Positions 18,554 to 26,618 of a DNA stretch of 64,000 bases are shown in pieces (within the stretch, counting starts at the first letter, position 1; each line of letters begins with the position of its first letter). Below the pieces are notes generated by a model, which saw only the letters and a program-made list of their open reading frames with translations, was not told the origin of the DNA and ran no database searches. This DNA is from Berkiella sp963829835 (lineage in GTDB: Bacteria; Pseudomonadota; Gammaproteobacteria; Berkiellales; Berkiellaceae), in assembly GCA_963829835.1 (NCBI GenBank), contig CAWHKC010000004.1:682001-746000 (forward strand), written 5' to 3'. Position numbers and translations under genes: made by a program.

Positions 18554-19507
18554 CTACAATTTATCAGCCGCATCGCATAATTCAATCACAGCATCAATCG
18601 ACGTTTGTAAGTTCTTACGTTCAGCATCGGTAAGCTCAACTTCATAAACGTGCTCAACCCCTTTAGCGCCAATCTTGGCCGGAACGCCAACAAATAACGG
18701 TTTTTTAACGCCGTATTGGCCTTCTTTGATTTTAGCAGCACAGGGAATGATACTCTTTTTATCAAATAAATAAGCTTGAGCCATTTCAATGGCAGCAGAG
18801 GCAGGTGCATAAAAAGCCGAACCCGTTTTTAATAAGGCAACAATTTCACCGCCGCCATTACGCGTTCTTTTGACAATCTCATCCAATTTTGCTTGAGTGA
18901 TTTTGTTTTGTTTGACTAAATCAGTCAGACTCACGCCTGCAATATTACTCATTTCAATCAGCGGTACCATGGAATCACCATGACCACCTAAGACATAAGC
19001 TTGTACATCTTTAACTGAAACATTAAATTCCCACGCTAAAAAGGTTCTAAAGCGCGCTGAATCCAAAACACCAGCCATTCCCACAATCATATGATCTGGT
19101 ACTTTACAAGCATCTTGTAATACCTTGACCATGACATCTAGGGGATTGGTGATACAAATAACGAAAGCATTCGGACAAAATTGTTTAATCCCCGCTCCCA
19201 CTTCTTTCATAACTTTGGTATTGATAGCCAAAAGATCATCGCGGCTCATGCCAGGTTTACGAGGAATACCCGCTGTTACAATGACAACATCAGCATCTTG
19301 AATATCTTTATATTGATTGGTACCGATGACGGTGGCATCAAAACCTTCAATCGGTCCACATTGCGCTAAATCTAAGGCTTTACCTTGAGGGATCCCTTCG
19401 GCAACATCGAATAAAACAACATCTCCCAAATGCTTTGAAAGCGCTAAATGGGCTAATGTGCCTCCAATATTCCCTGAACCAATCAGGGCAATCTTTTTCC
19501 TTCGCAT
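18554..19507 (-). CDS. mdh: Malate dehydrogenase (LDH-like type)
   Basis: 317 residues. NAD-dependent interconversion of malate and oxaloacetate in the TCA cycle. Rossmann motif GSGNIGGTLAH (residues 10-20), NAD-discriminating acidic VLFDVAEG, substrate-binding GIPRKPGMSRDDLL and catalytic histidine in GGHGDSMVPL are seen. It belongs to the lactate-dehydrogenase-like malate dehydrogenases rather than the E. coli type. It follows the malic enzyme gene by 27 bases, so both malate-using enzymes probably share a transcript. Good AAGGAGAG ribosome site. Confidence 0.95.
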   Translation of the reverse strand: MRRKKIALIGSGNIGGTLAHLALSKHLGDVVLFDVAEGIPQGKALDLAQCGPIEGFDATVIGTNQYKDIQDADVVIVTAGIPRKPGMSRDDLLAINTKVMKEVGAGIKQFCPNAFVICITNPLDVMVKVLQDACKVPDHMIVGMAGVLDSARFRTFLAWEFNVSVKDVQAYVLGGHGDSMVPLIEMSNIAGVSLTDLVKQNKITQAKLDEIVKRTRNGGGEIVALLKTGSAFYAPASAAIEMAQAYLFDKKSIIPCAAKIKEGQYGVKKPLFVGVPAKIGAKGVEHVYEVELTDAERKNLQTSIDAVIELCDAADKL

Positions 19508-19534
19508 AACGTCTCTCCTTTTATTGCATCAGAT

Positions 19535-20824
19535 TTAAGTAATATTTTCTGTTAATGGTGGCATTGGCTTTATCGGCTTTAGTGGGTAATGTGCAGGATA
19601 AGGAATTCTTGCCACACCTGTTTCAATTGCAGCTTTAGCCACCGCAGCTGAAACAACCGGTAATAATCTGGGATCTGTTGGTTTAGGTATAATGTATTGT
19701 GGCCCAAATGAAATCTTTTGAGATAATTCATAGGCTTTCATGACAACCTCTGGCACAGTTTCTTTGGCCAGATCACAAATAGCTAAAGCTGCGGCAATCA
19801 TCATTTCTTGATTAATACGGCTTGCCCTAACATCCAGTGCTCCCCTAAAGATATAGGGAAAACATAGCACATTATTGACTTGATTTGGATAATCACTTCT
19901 TCCAGTAGCAAGAATAAGATCACTGCGTACTTGTTCGGCAAGGGAAGGGTCAATTTCAGGATCAGGATTAGAAAGCGCAAACACAATGGGCTTAGGCGCC
20001 ATTGATTGTAACATTCGGGGTGTTAATAGATCTGGGCCGGACACACCAATAAAAACATCCGCTCCTATCATAGCTTCTTCTAGGGTACGTTTATCGGTTT
20101 CACTCGCAAATGCAAATTTATGGGTATTGAGATCAGTACGTCCTGTATGAATCACACCTTGTTTATCAATCATCATTATTTGATCACGACGCAATCCCAT
20201 TGCAATAAGTAAGCGCATAGAAGCAATACCAGCCGCACCTGCGCCAAGGCATACTACTTGGATGTCGCTTAAAGATTTTTCTTGTAATTCAATGGCATTT
20301 AATAAGCCAGCCACAATAATGATTGCGGTCCCGTGCTGATCATCATGAAAAACGGGAATGTCTAACCGATCGATCAATGCTTGTTCAATTTCGAAGCATT
20401 GTGGTCCTTTAATATCTTCTAGATTAATGCCACCAAATGTAGGAGCGATTCTAGCAACCGTATTGATAAAGTCTTGCGGATCGGGCGCTTGAACTTCAAT
20501 ATCAAAAACATCAATGTTCGCAAATCGTTTAAATAAAACCGCTTTACCTTCCATCACAGGCTTAGCAGCAAGAGGGCCGACATCCCCTAAACCCAAAACG
20601 GCTGTACCATTGGTAATGACACCGACCAAATTCGATTTCAATGTATAAAGATAGGCATCATCAGGATTGGCTTTGATTGCTCTGACAGGTTCTGCAACAC
20701 CTGGCGTGTAAGCTAGCGCTAAGTCCTTCTGTGTTTCAGTAGGCTTTGTCACAGCAATACTTAACTTTCCAGGAACTGGAAAAGCATGATAATGCAGCGC
20801 AGCTTTTTTTAAATCATTTGTCAT
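19535..20824 (-). CDS. NAD(P)-dependent malic enzyme
   Basis: 429 residues. Oxidatively decarboxylates malate to pyruvate. The N-terminal malic domain has AYTPGVAEPV and NGTAVLGLGDVGPLAAKPV. The NAD-binding domain has metal-site HDDQHGTA and CLGAGAAGIA. It is the short form without the phosphotransacetylase-like C-terminal domain of E. coli MaeB. The ATG at 20824 has AGGTGAG just upstream and is preferred over an in-frame GTG three codons earlier, which overlaps that site. Confidence 0.95.
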   Translation of the reverse strand: MTNDLKKAALHYHAFPVPGKLSIAVTKPTETQKDLALAYTPGVAEPVRAIKANPDDAYLYTLKSNLVGVITNGTAVLGLGDVGPLAAKPVMEGKAVLFKRFANIDVFDIEVQAPDPQDFINTVARIAPTFGGINLEDIKGPQCFEIEQALIDRLDIPVFHDDQHGTAIIIVAGLLNAIELQEKSLSDIQVVCLGAGAAGIASMRLLIAMGLRRDQIMMIDKQGVIHTGRTDLNTHKFAFASETDKRTLEEAMIGADVFIGVSGPDLLTPRMLQSMAPKPIVFALSNPDPEIDPSLAEQVRSDLILATGRSDYPNQVNNVLCFPYIFRGALDVRASRINQEMMIAAALAICDLAKETVPEVVMKAYELSQKISFGPQYIIPKPTDPRLLPVVSAAVAKAAIETGVARIPYPAHYPLKPIKPMPPLTENIT

Positions 20825-20848
20825 AAAACTCACCTAGACCCTTGCGCG

Positions 20849-20874
20849 AAAAAAAAAGGGCGTCTACCGCCCTT
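20849..20874 (-). terminator. Intrinsic terminator of rpmE
   Basis: On the minus strand AAGGGCG-GTAGA-CGCCCTT is followed by an unbroken run of T. It lies just after the rpmE stop and before the malic enzyme gene. Confidence 0.85.
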
Positions 20875-20901
20875 CTATAAAGATGATACCAAATCAAAAC
20901 A

Positions 20902-21144
20902 TTATTTTTGAGTGTCTGTTTGATCGGTTTCAGTTTTTTTGTATGTACCATAACGACGCATAAATTGATCGACCCGACCTGCGGTATCAACAATTTTATG
21001 TTTGCCGGTATAAAAAGGATGGCAAGCATTGCAAACGTCTACGCGTATCGAATCGGATTTATAAGTAGAACGAGTAACGAATGTATTGCCACAACTACAA
21101 ACGACCGTTTTTTCATTATATGCTGGGTGTATCTCTGGCTTCAT
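20902..21144 (-). CDS. rpmE: 50S ribosomal protein L31, zinc-binding form
   Basis: 80 residues. The N terminus MKPEIHPAY and cysteines 16, 18, 38 and 41 (VCSCGNTF, VCNACHPF) mark the Zn-containing C+ paralogue. The C terminus has a Thr/Asp/Gln tail. Large-subunit protein at the intersubunit bridge. Monocistronic: own terminator downstream and AAGG ribosome site upstream. Confidence 0.97.
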   Translation of the reverse strand: MKPEIHPAYNEKTVVCSCGNTFVTRSTYKSDSIRVDVCNACHPFYTGKHKIVDTAGRVDQFMRRYGTYKKTETDQTDTQK

Positions 21145-21439
21145 TGTGTTGACCTTTTCATTATCATTGGAATCGCTACACTTTTTTAACTAAAGTGCAC
21201 CATACCGCGTTAAATTTAGCCCGTCATCATAGCTGACCTACCTTATTCAAGCAAGGTAGAAGGAGCATCCTTAATGGCAAGCACCCCAAATAATTATGTT
21301 TGTTTTCTGAATAATTATCATATCCATGCTAACATAGAATTATCTTGGAAGGGAAAAATAGTTGCGAGTACATACACAAGTCACACTCCGCTCTTTAGTT
21401 AATAATAACTTTAAGCGAAGTGTGGTTTGAAAGGCTTAT

Positions 21440-21823
21440 CTAGAATTTATTCCAATTTTCAGGCTCACCTTCTTCCCAAAGGTGCACAACATCTTCTGGG
21501 ACTTCAATATTTCTAGATTGATCCCATTTTAAGTGTCCTGTTTCTTGCTCTTTAATATCTCGAATGGCATCTTCAAGCCGTTTATAGCATCCGATGGAAT
21601 CGTCATCCATGCCCAAATAGTATTGGTGAGTATCCTCGGATTCTACTATCCAAAAAGTGCCCAATTTTGTTTTGTGGTACCACATAGGATCGCCCCCTAC
21701 CGTAGAGTCTTTAAGCTTATTCTGATGATTAGACATAATTCTTCCTTGAAATGTTGCATCAATTACGGGGATCCCCACCAATGCAAAGCCTAGTACAAAG
21801 AGCAAATCAGGTTCAGGAATCAT
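21440..21823 (-). CDS. Conserved hypothetical protein with N-terminal hydrophobic segment
   Basis: 127 residues, not recognised. A hydrophobic N terminus (about residues 6-22) is followed by an acidic soluble domain with WYHKTKLGTFWIV, YLGMDDDSIGCY and a WEEGEPENWNKF tail. AGGGAG precedes the ATG at 21823. A later ATG would remove the hydrophobic part, but the ribosome site supports the long form. Its start lies right at the stop of the 42-residue ORF upstream, so the two are coupled. An imperfect hairpin follows at about 21386-21430. Confidence 0.65.
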   Translation of the reverse strand: MIPEPDLLFVLGFALVGIPVIDATFQGRIMSNHQNKLKDSTVGGDPMWYHKTKLGTFWIVESEDTHQYYLGMDDDSIGCYKRLEDAIRDIKEQETGHLKWDQSRNIEVPEDVVHLWEEGEPENWNKF

Positions 21824-21952
21824 TTAATGACTCCCTACTTGTTGAGGTGCAAGCTGTTCTGAAACTTCCGCAAATATTGGATGAGTCGCAACAACCCAAA
21901 AAGAAGCACACACAATGACCAAAACGACGATTCCTAAATGCGAACGCTTCAT
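21824..21952 (-). CDS. Small membrane protein, 42 residues
   Basis: An ORF of 42 codons beginning MKRSHLGIVVLVIVCASFW and ending QQVGSH. It has a single hydrophobic helix (about residues 6-24) with two positive charges before it, so it is a small inner-membrane protein or a cleaved peptide. AGGGA lies eight bases before its ATG. Its TAA is immediately followed by the ATG of the next gene, indicating one mRNA. Function unknown. Confidence 0.6.
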   Translation of the reverse strand: MKRSHLGIVVLVIVCASFWVVATHPIFAEVSEQLAPQQVGSH

Positions 21953-22150
21953 TTTGAAAAATCCCTTTTTTTGTTGTTGCCCATTACTCTTAAAGCAATG
22001 ACAATGCCAACTTTGATAAAGAGTTGTGAAGATTGTTCAAATCCTATGAATTTGCTAGAAAATTTTTTTTAATCGAAATAATCTGCAAAGAAACTATTTT
22101 GATAAGTGTTGGTTTTGCGACAGTGGGATGTAAAGACCTTTGACGAAATC

Positions 22151-22182
22151 AGCTTCCCTAGTACCCTTTAGGGCTGTAGGAA
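22151..22182. other. Hairpin upstream of the 22234 gene
   Basis: CTTCCCTA and TAGGAAAG flank an inner CCC/GGG helix, making an imperfect hairpin in the 5' region. TATAAT follows at about 22197. It could be a leader structure if a promoter lies further upstream, or an upstream element of that promoter. Confidence 0.3.
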
Positions 22183-22233
22183 AGTGACTGGTATGGTTAT
22201 AATACCTTTAAGCACATTTTGAAGGGATAAAAA

Positions 22234-22668
22234 ATGCGATCTAAAGCTGCTCTACTAACATATTTATTATTATTCCTCCCTTATTTGTTATGGGCTACAG
22301 AAAATCCTAAAGAGATGACTGATACCAAGGACAGTAATAAAAAAATCTGGATGCAAAACATTGAGCAAACTCTCCCCGGCTTACTCTGTGATAGCAAAAA
22401 GTATTTCGTTACCTGCTTTGAAGTGACTCAAGAAGAATGTACCGATTTTACTAAATTATCAGTTCATGCTTGCTTAAAAAATGTAGAAATTGCCCTGCCA
22501 CAGGTCATCGATAAAAATAAAGGAGAATATTGGGGACAAATCGTTGGAAAATGCAGTTATGATCTTTATGAAAAAGTTATGAAACCCAAAAAACGAAATC
22601 ATGCAACTTGTCAGGAAAAGCCAAAGAATAAAGATGATTTAGCTAAACCCGCACAGGCAACACCATGA
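22234..22668 (+). CDS. Exported cysteine-rich protein of unknown function
   Basis: 144 residues with a signal peptide (about 1-21, LLWA cleavage region). The mature part has six cysteines (LLCDS, FVTCFEV, EECTDF, HACLKN, GKCSYD, ATCQEK), which suggests disulphide bonds in the periplasm. The C terminus is Lys/Pro-rich. GAAGGGA ribosome site. Its stop overlaps the uppP start by four bases, so an envelope-related role is plausible. Family not recognised. Confidence 0.75.
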   Translation: MRSKAALLTYLLLFLPYLLWATENPKEMTDTKDSNKKIWMQNIEQTLPGLLCDSKKYFVTCFEVTQEECTDFTKLSVHACLKNVEIALPQVIDKNKGEYWGQIVGKCSYDLYEKVMKPKKRNHATCQEKPKNKDDLAKPAQATP

Positions 22669-23465
22669 GTCAAGCACTTGAAGTCATAACACTTGCCATT
22701 GTTCAGGGTTTAACCGAATTTTTACCTGTTTCCAGCTCTGCACATCTTATTTTGGTGCCCTTATTAACAGGTTGGCCAGATCAGGGATTAGCGTTTGATG
22801 TTGCTGTTCATATCGGTACACTCATGGCCGTTTGTGCGTATTTTCGACAAGAAATTATTCGACTTATTTTCGGCTTTTGGCGTTCCATAGTAGGAAGACC
22901 CTCACGCGTTTATAGCCCATTATCTTGGCAACTTATAGTGGCTTCGGTGCCAATTGCACTGATTGGATTCCTTGCACATGATTTTGTCGCCACAACCCTA
23001 CGATCTCCGCTTGTTATCGCCTGTTCAACTATTACATTTGGTTTATTATTATTCGCAAGTGATTATTTTCGTGTAAAAACTAAAGGTCTGTATCAGTTAG
23101 GTTGGAAAGACACTATTATCATTGGCTTAGCCCAAACTCTCGCGCTTATTCCAGGCACCTCTCGTTCTGGTATCACTTTGACAGCCGGTTTATCCTTAGG
23201 GTTTAATCGCCAAAGTGCTGCTAAATTTTCATTCTTATTATCTATTCCGGTAATTTTGCTTGCCGGCACTTATGAAGGTCTTAAAATCATCCGTTCACCC
23301 AATGCCGTTGATTGGCCTCATCTGACTTTAGGCATAGCCTTTGCCGCTATTAGCGCATATTTTTGTATTCATGCCTTTTTTCAATTGATCAAAAAAATGG
23401 GCATGCTCCCGTTTGTGGTCTACCGCTTGTTTTTAGGCGCCTTTTTACTCTTTATGTTCTTATAA
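22665..23465 (+). CDS. uppP: Undecaprenyl-diphosphate phosphatase
   Basis: 266 residues, integral membrane. Recycles undecaprenyl diphosphate to the monophosphate for peptidoglycan synthesis. Motif 1 GLTEFLPVSSSAHL (15-28) and motif 2 PGTSRSGIT carry the catalytic Glu, Ser, His and Arg residues of the BacA family. ATGA overlap with the preceding gene. Confidence 0.97.
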   Translation: MSQALEVITLAIVQGLTEFLPVSSSAHLILVPLLTGWPDQGLAFDVAVHIGTLMAVCAYFRQEIIRLIFGFWRSIVGRPSRVYSPLSWQLIVASVPIALIGFLAHDFVATTLRSPLVIACSTITFGLLLFASDYFRVKTKGLYQLGWKDTIIIGLAQTLALIPGTSRSGITLTAGLSLGFNRQSAAKFSFLLSIPVILLAGTYEGLKIIRSPNAVDWPHLTLGIAFAAISAYFCIHAFFQLIKKMGMLPFVVYRLFLGAFLLFMFL

Positions 23466-23469
23466 TGGC

Positions 23470-23497
23470 TTGACATTTGGTGTCATTTCCTTAAAAT
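23470..23497 (+). promoter_or_regulatory. Sigma-70-type promoter of pnuT
   Basis: TTGACA, a 16-base spacer and TAAAAT. A transcript starting about seven bases later would begin just before the TPP aptamer. Confidence 0.7.
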
Positions 23498-23508
23498 CAA
23501 CCAACATC

Positions 23509-23594
23509 AAATCTGGGGTGCTGCTTGCGGCTGAGAATTTTCACGTGAAAATACCCATTGAACCTGTACGGGTAATACCGACGAAGGGAGTTTT
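23509..23594 (+). ncRNA. TPP riboswitch
   Basis: The thiamine-pyrophosphate aptamer consensus is plain: GGGGTGC, GGCTGAGA, ACCC, GAACCTG, CGGGTAATACCG and the 3' GAAGGGAG. The final GGGAG is only four bases before the pnuT ATG, so it is also the Shine-Dalgarno sequence. Ligand binding should hide it, giving translational control. No separate terminator hairpin fits in the space. Confidence 0.95.
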
Positions 23595-24188
23595 ATGAAT
23601 TGGCTCGATCCAATTGGCGCATGCTTATCATTAGTTTGTACTTACTACTTCACCCAAGCCAAACGTTTAGCCTGGCTAATCGGTATGCTGGCGATTATCC
23701 TCAATAGCGTTCTTTATTGGCAGAAAGGGATCTATGGCACGCTTATTTTAGAAGGCGTTTATTTTGTCTCGATGATAGTGGGTTGGTATCAATGGTCCTC
23801 AAGAGGCGTTAAAACAGGTCGCACGATTGGTTATCTGAATTTAAAACAATTTTTTATTTTAACCCTGGTTGCACTGATTAGCATTGTGGCATTAGCGTCA
23901 GGGTTAAAATGGATTGGTTCTGATATTCCTTATTGGGACGCGACAACCACCGTGTTAAGTCTTATTGCCCAAGGGCTTTTATGCTTAAAGATTATTCACT
24001 GTTGGATATTATGGTTTATTGTCGATGCCTTAATGGCCTCAGTACAACTCTATAAAGGTATCCCTTTCCATAGCGCACTGCATTGGTCCTATTTGGTTTT
24101 AGCCATTATGGGATACTACCGTTGGCGAAAAATAGTTAAAGTTGAAAATGAAAGCAGTATATTAAGTGATCAACTGGGAAGGATATAA
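23595..24188 (+). CDS. pnuT: Thiamine transporter, PnuC family (PnuT)
   Basis: 197 residues with about seven membrane helices. PnuC-type features include an N-terminal helix with TQAKRLAW, the LYWQKGIYGTLILEGVYF segment and GWYQW in the core, with YRGIPFH-like YKGIPFHSALHW near the C terminus. The TPP riboswitch directly upstream assigns thiamine as substrate. No thiamine kinase gene follows. Confidence 0.92.
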   Translation: MNWLDPIGACLSLVCTYYFTQAKRLAWLIGMLAIILNSVLYWQKGIYGTLILEGVYFVSMIVGWYQWSSRGVKTGRTIGYLNLKQFFILTLVALISIVALASGLKWIGSDIPYWDATTTVLSLIAQGLLCLKIIHCWILWFIVDALMASVQLYKGIPFHSALHWSYLVLAIMGYYRWRKIVKVENESSILSDQLGRI

Positions 24189-24198
24189 CCCAAGCAGA

Positions 24199-24303
24199 TG
24201 ATTTTTCAGCTAGACGCCAAGAGAACGAAGCCCCAGGAGCGTACGCTTTGGTACGTGACTGGGGTGAGAGAACGTAGGCAACAACGCTGAAAATTCAGCT
24301 GAG
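24199..24303. repeat. Structured repeat element, copy A
   Basis: A ~105-bp element with nested pairing: outer TTTTCAGC/GCTGAAAA, an inner GCC/GGC, and a central hairpin CCCCAG-GAG-CGTAC-(GCTTTG)-GTACG-TGA-CTGGGG at 24231-24264. A diverged copy in the other orientation lies at 36074-36182; stem lengths and the GAG/TGA internal loop are identical while paired bases covary. It lies between pnuT and the GGDEF/EAL gene, which converge. No protein is encoded. Confidence 0.8.
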
Positions 24304-24308
24304 CAGGG

Positions 24309-26474
24309 TTAGTGGGTGGTTTTGCCAGAGAAGGGAAAGATATACGCTTTCTTTATTTCGCTTAACTTGGTACGCATAAATTCTGTTGCAGCTTCAAAAG
24401 GCATCGGCTTGGCAAAAAGGTAGCCTTGCAAATATTCACAACCCATTTCACGCAAACAATCTGCTTGTTCTTGTGTTTCAACCCCTTCCGCTAATGTTGT
24501 CATGTGAAGACGTTTAGCAAGATCAATAATGGTTGCGATAATTGCTTTATGTCTTTCGTTTTCTTTATACGTTAATGATTGTACGAATGAACGATCAATT
24601 TTAATAATATCAATGGGTAAATCAATCAAGTAGCTCAAACATGAATAGCCTGTGCCAAAATCATCCATTGCAATTTGAAACCCCATTTCTTTAAGTGCAA
24701 GCAACTTAGTTATAATCGCATTTGCATCATGTACAAAAATAGATTCGGTTATTTCAAATTGAAAACGATGCGGATCAATGGCATATTTCTTTAAGCAATT
24801 TTTAATATCATCCATGAAGTCATCACGCTGTAATTCATTGACAGAAAAATTAACACTTAAGGTAAAATCCTCTAATCCCTGTTCTTTCCAGAGTAAATAA
24901 CACTCACAAGTCTTGTGCATTACCCATTGTCCAATATTACCGATAAAGCCCATTTCTTCCGCAATCGGAATAAATTGATTTGGCGGTATTAAACCTAACT
25001 CAGGATGTTGCCATCTTACCAACGATTCAAAGCCCATTAATGAACCCGTCGTGGCAGAAATTTGAGGATGAAAGTATAAATCCAATTGATCAGACTGAAT
25101 TGCATAGCGCAAATCATTTGATAATCTCATCATTCTTTCAGCTTCTAAATTCAAATCAGATTTATAATATTGATAATGATTCTTTCCTTTTTTCTTCACC
25201 ATGCTAACTGCAAAATCGGCATATTGTATTAATTTTTGTGCATCACTACTATCATTGGGATAAAGCGAAATCCCTATACTTGCAGTTATATAATATTTTT
25301 GTCCTTGAAGTTCTATAGAAGGTAGTAAAGCACGATTAATTTTAAGTGCTGCTTTTGCCGCATCATTAGGATGCGATATATTTGTTAAAAGAACCATAAA
25401 TTCGTCGCCGCCAACCCGCGCTAGAATATCTGTTTCGCGAATGACAGATTGAATTCTATCAGCCACTTTTAATAAGATTTCATCTCCACACAGATGTCCT
25501 ATGGCATCATTGATGACTTTAAAACCATCTAAATCTATAAATAAGACTGCGCATTTTGATTTGTAACGTTTGCAATAAGAAATGACATGTTCTAATCGAT
25601 GTATAAAGGCTTTGCGATTAAATAAGCCCGTCAAGTCATCCTGAATCGACATATGGCGAATTTCTTCATTTAGAAATTTTGTTTCTGAAATATCACGGAA
25701 AGTAAGTACATACCCTTCTAAATGTAATAGCTCATTAAACACAGGTGTTAGGCTTGCTTCAATCATTGATGATTGTTCATTTTTCTTTAATGTTAACATA
25801 TATTGCCCAACAACCATCATCATATTACTGGTTTGTACTTGATGCATACTTTGATTAAGTGTTTCTAAAAAAGATTCATTAATTTGCGAAGCGTAGTCAG
25901 TTATCGATTTTCCAATAAGATCTTCAAAAGCTTGATTTAAATATAATGCAGCAGAAGGGTTCGCAAATGTAATAATACCACTCAAGCTCAGGCCAATTAC
26001 GCCATCAGAGAGTGCTGATAATACTGCCTCACTATTTTTCTTTAACCGTGTATTATCTTTATAATAAATTTCTTCTCTTAAAACACGTTCTACTGAGGAA
26101 GGTAACCGTTGTAAGAAATGACCTTTTTTATCTTTTATTAAAAAATCCCGTGCCCCTTTTCGAAATAGTTGAATACCCATTTCTTCATCATTTTTGTCTG
26201 CAATAACAATAATAGGAACCATTCGAGCACTTAATAAACTCAATGCATCAAGGAATTCAAAAGCATTGCCATCTTCAACTTGGAATTGGGTAACAATACC
26301 ATCTACAGATTTTTCAAGCATTATCTTTATGGCTTCTTTAATGCCCTTTGCTTTTAAAATTTCAATATGAAACCCTGGCGCGTATACTCCTTTCCAAAGA
26401 GGCGCTTGGGCTTTTCCGGTATTTTCTACCACAAGAATATTAACTTGTGTTTTTTCAATCATGTTTCTTGGCAT
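24309..26474 (-). CDS. Cyclic-di-GMP signalling protein: receiver-like, PAS, GGDEF and EAL domains
   Basis: 721 residues. A response-regulator-like domain (about 10-125), a PAS domain (about 145-260, LSALSDGVIGLSLSG), GGDEF (about 275-435) and EAL (about 450-705). The cyclase site is intact as RVGGDEF, with an inhibitory-site RETD five residues before it. The phosphodiesterase domain has ESL in place of EAL but keeps its glutamate, plus FEITES, DDFGTGYS, IKIDRSFV and AEGVET, so hydrolysis is likely. Which activity dominates cannot be read from sequence. It diverges from the leucine dehydrogenase gene; the shared region carries a 9-bp dyad. Confidence 0.92.
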   Translation of the reverse strand: MPRNMIEKTQVNILVVENTGKAQAPLWKGVYAPGFHIEILKAKGIKEAIKIMLEKSVDGIVTQFQVEDGNAFEFLDALSLLSARMVPIIVIADKNDEEMGIQLFRKGARDFLIKDKKGHFLQRLPSSVERVLREEIYYKDNTRLKKNSEAVLSALSDGVIGLSLSGIITFANPSAALYLNQAFEDLIGKSITDYASQINESFLETLNQSMHQVQTSNMMMVVGQYMLTLKKNEQSSMIEASLTPVFNELLHLEGYVLTFRDISETKFLNEEIRHMSIQDDLTGLFNRKAFIHRLEHVISYCKRYKSKCAVLFIDLDGFKVINDAIGHLCGDEILLKVADRIQSVIRETDILARVGGDEFMVLLTNISHPNDAAKAALKINRALLPSIELQGQKYYITASIGISLYPNDSSDAQKLIQYADFAVSMVKKKGKNHYQYYKSDLNLEAERMMRLSNDLRYAIQSDQLDLYFHPQISATTGSLMGFESLVRWQHPELGLIPPNQFIPIAEEMGFIGNIGQWVMHKTCECYLLWKEQGLEDFTLSVNFSVNELQRDDFMDDIKNCLKKYAIDPHRFQFEITESIFVHDANAIITKLLALKEMGFQIAMDDFGTGYSCLSYLIDLPIDIIKIDRSFVQSLTYKENERHKAIIATIIDLAKRLHMTTLAEGVETQEQADCLREMGCEYLQGYLFAKPMPFEAATEFMRTKLSEIKKAYIFPFSGKTTH

Positions 26475-26539
26475 TCACCCTTTTCCAACAACTTGATTTA
26501 CAATTAACGTAAGAAGTTTGTTTTTAACACTATATGGGC

Positions 26540-26571
26540 TTATAAGTTGTAATTATCAACAGAACTTATAA
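26540..26571. promoter_or_regulatory. 9-bp inverted repeat in divergent intergenic region
   Basis: TTATAAGTT and AACTTATAA are exact complements separated by 14 bases, between the GGDEF/EAL gene and the leucine dehydrogenase gene. The size and symmetry suit a dimeric regulator. Purely a pattern observation. Confidence 0.45.
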
Positions 26572-26618
26572 ACCAATATCCCTATATCAGAATGATCATC
26601 GGCAGCGAAGTAGAGTAT

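Noticed and set aside
20908..21189. Plus-strand frame opposite rpmE
   Set aside because: Exact antisense of the L31 gene.
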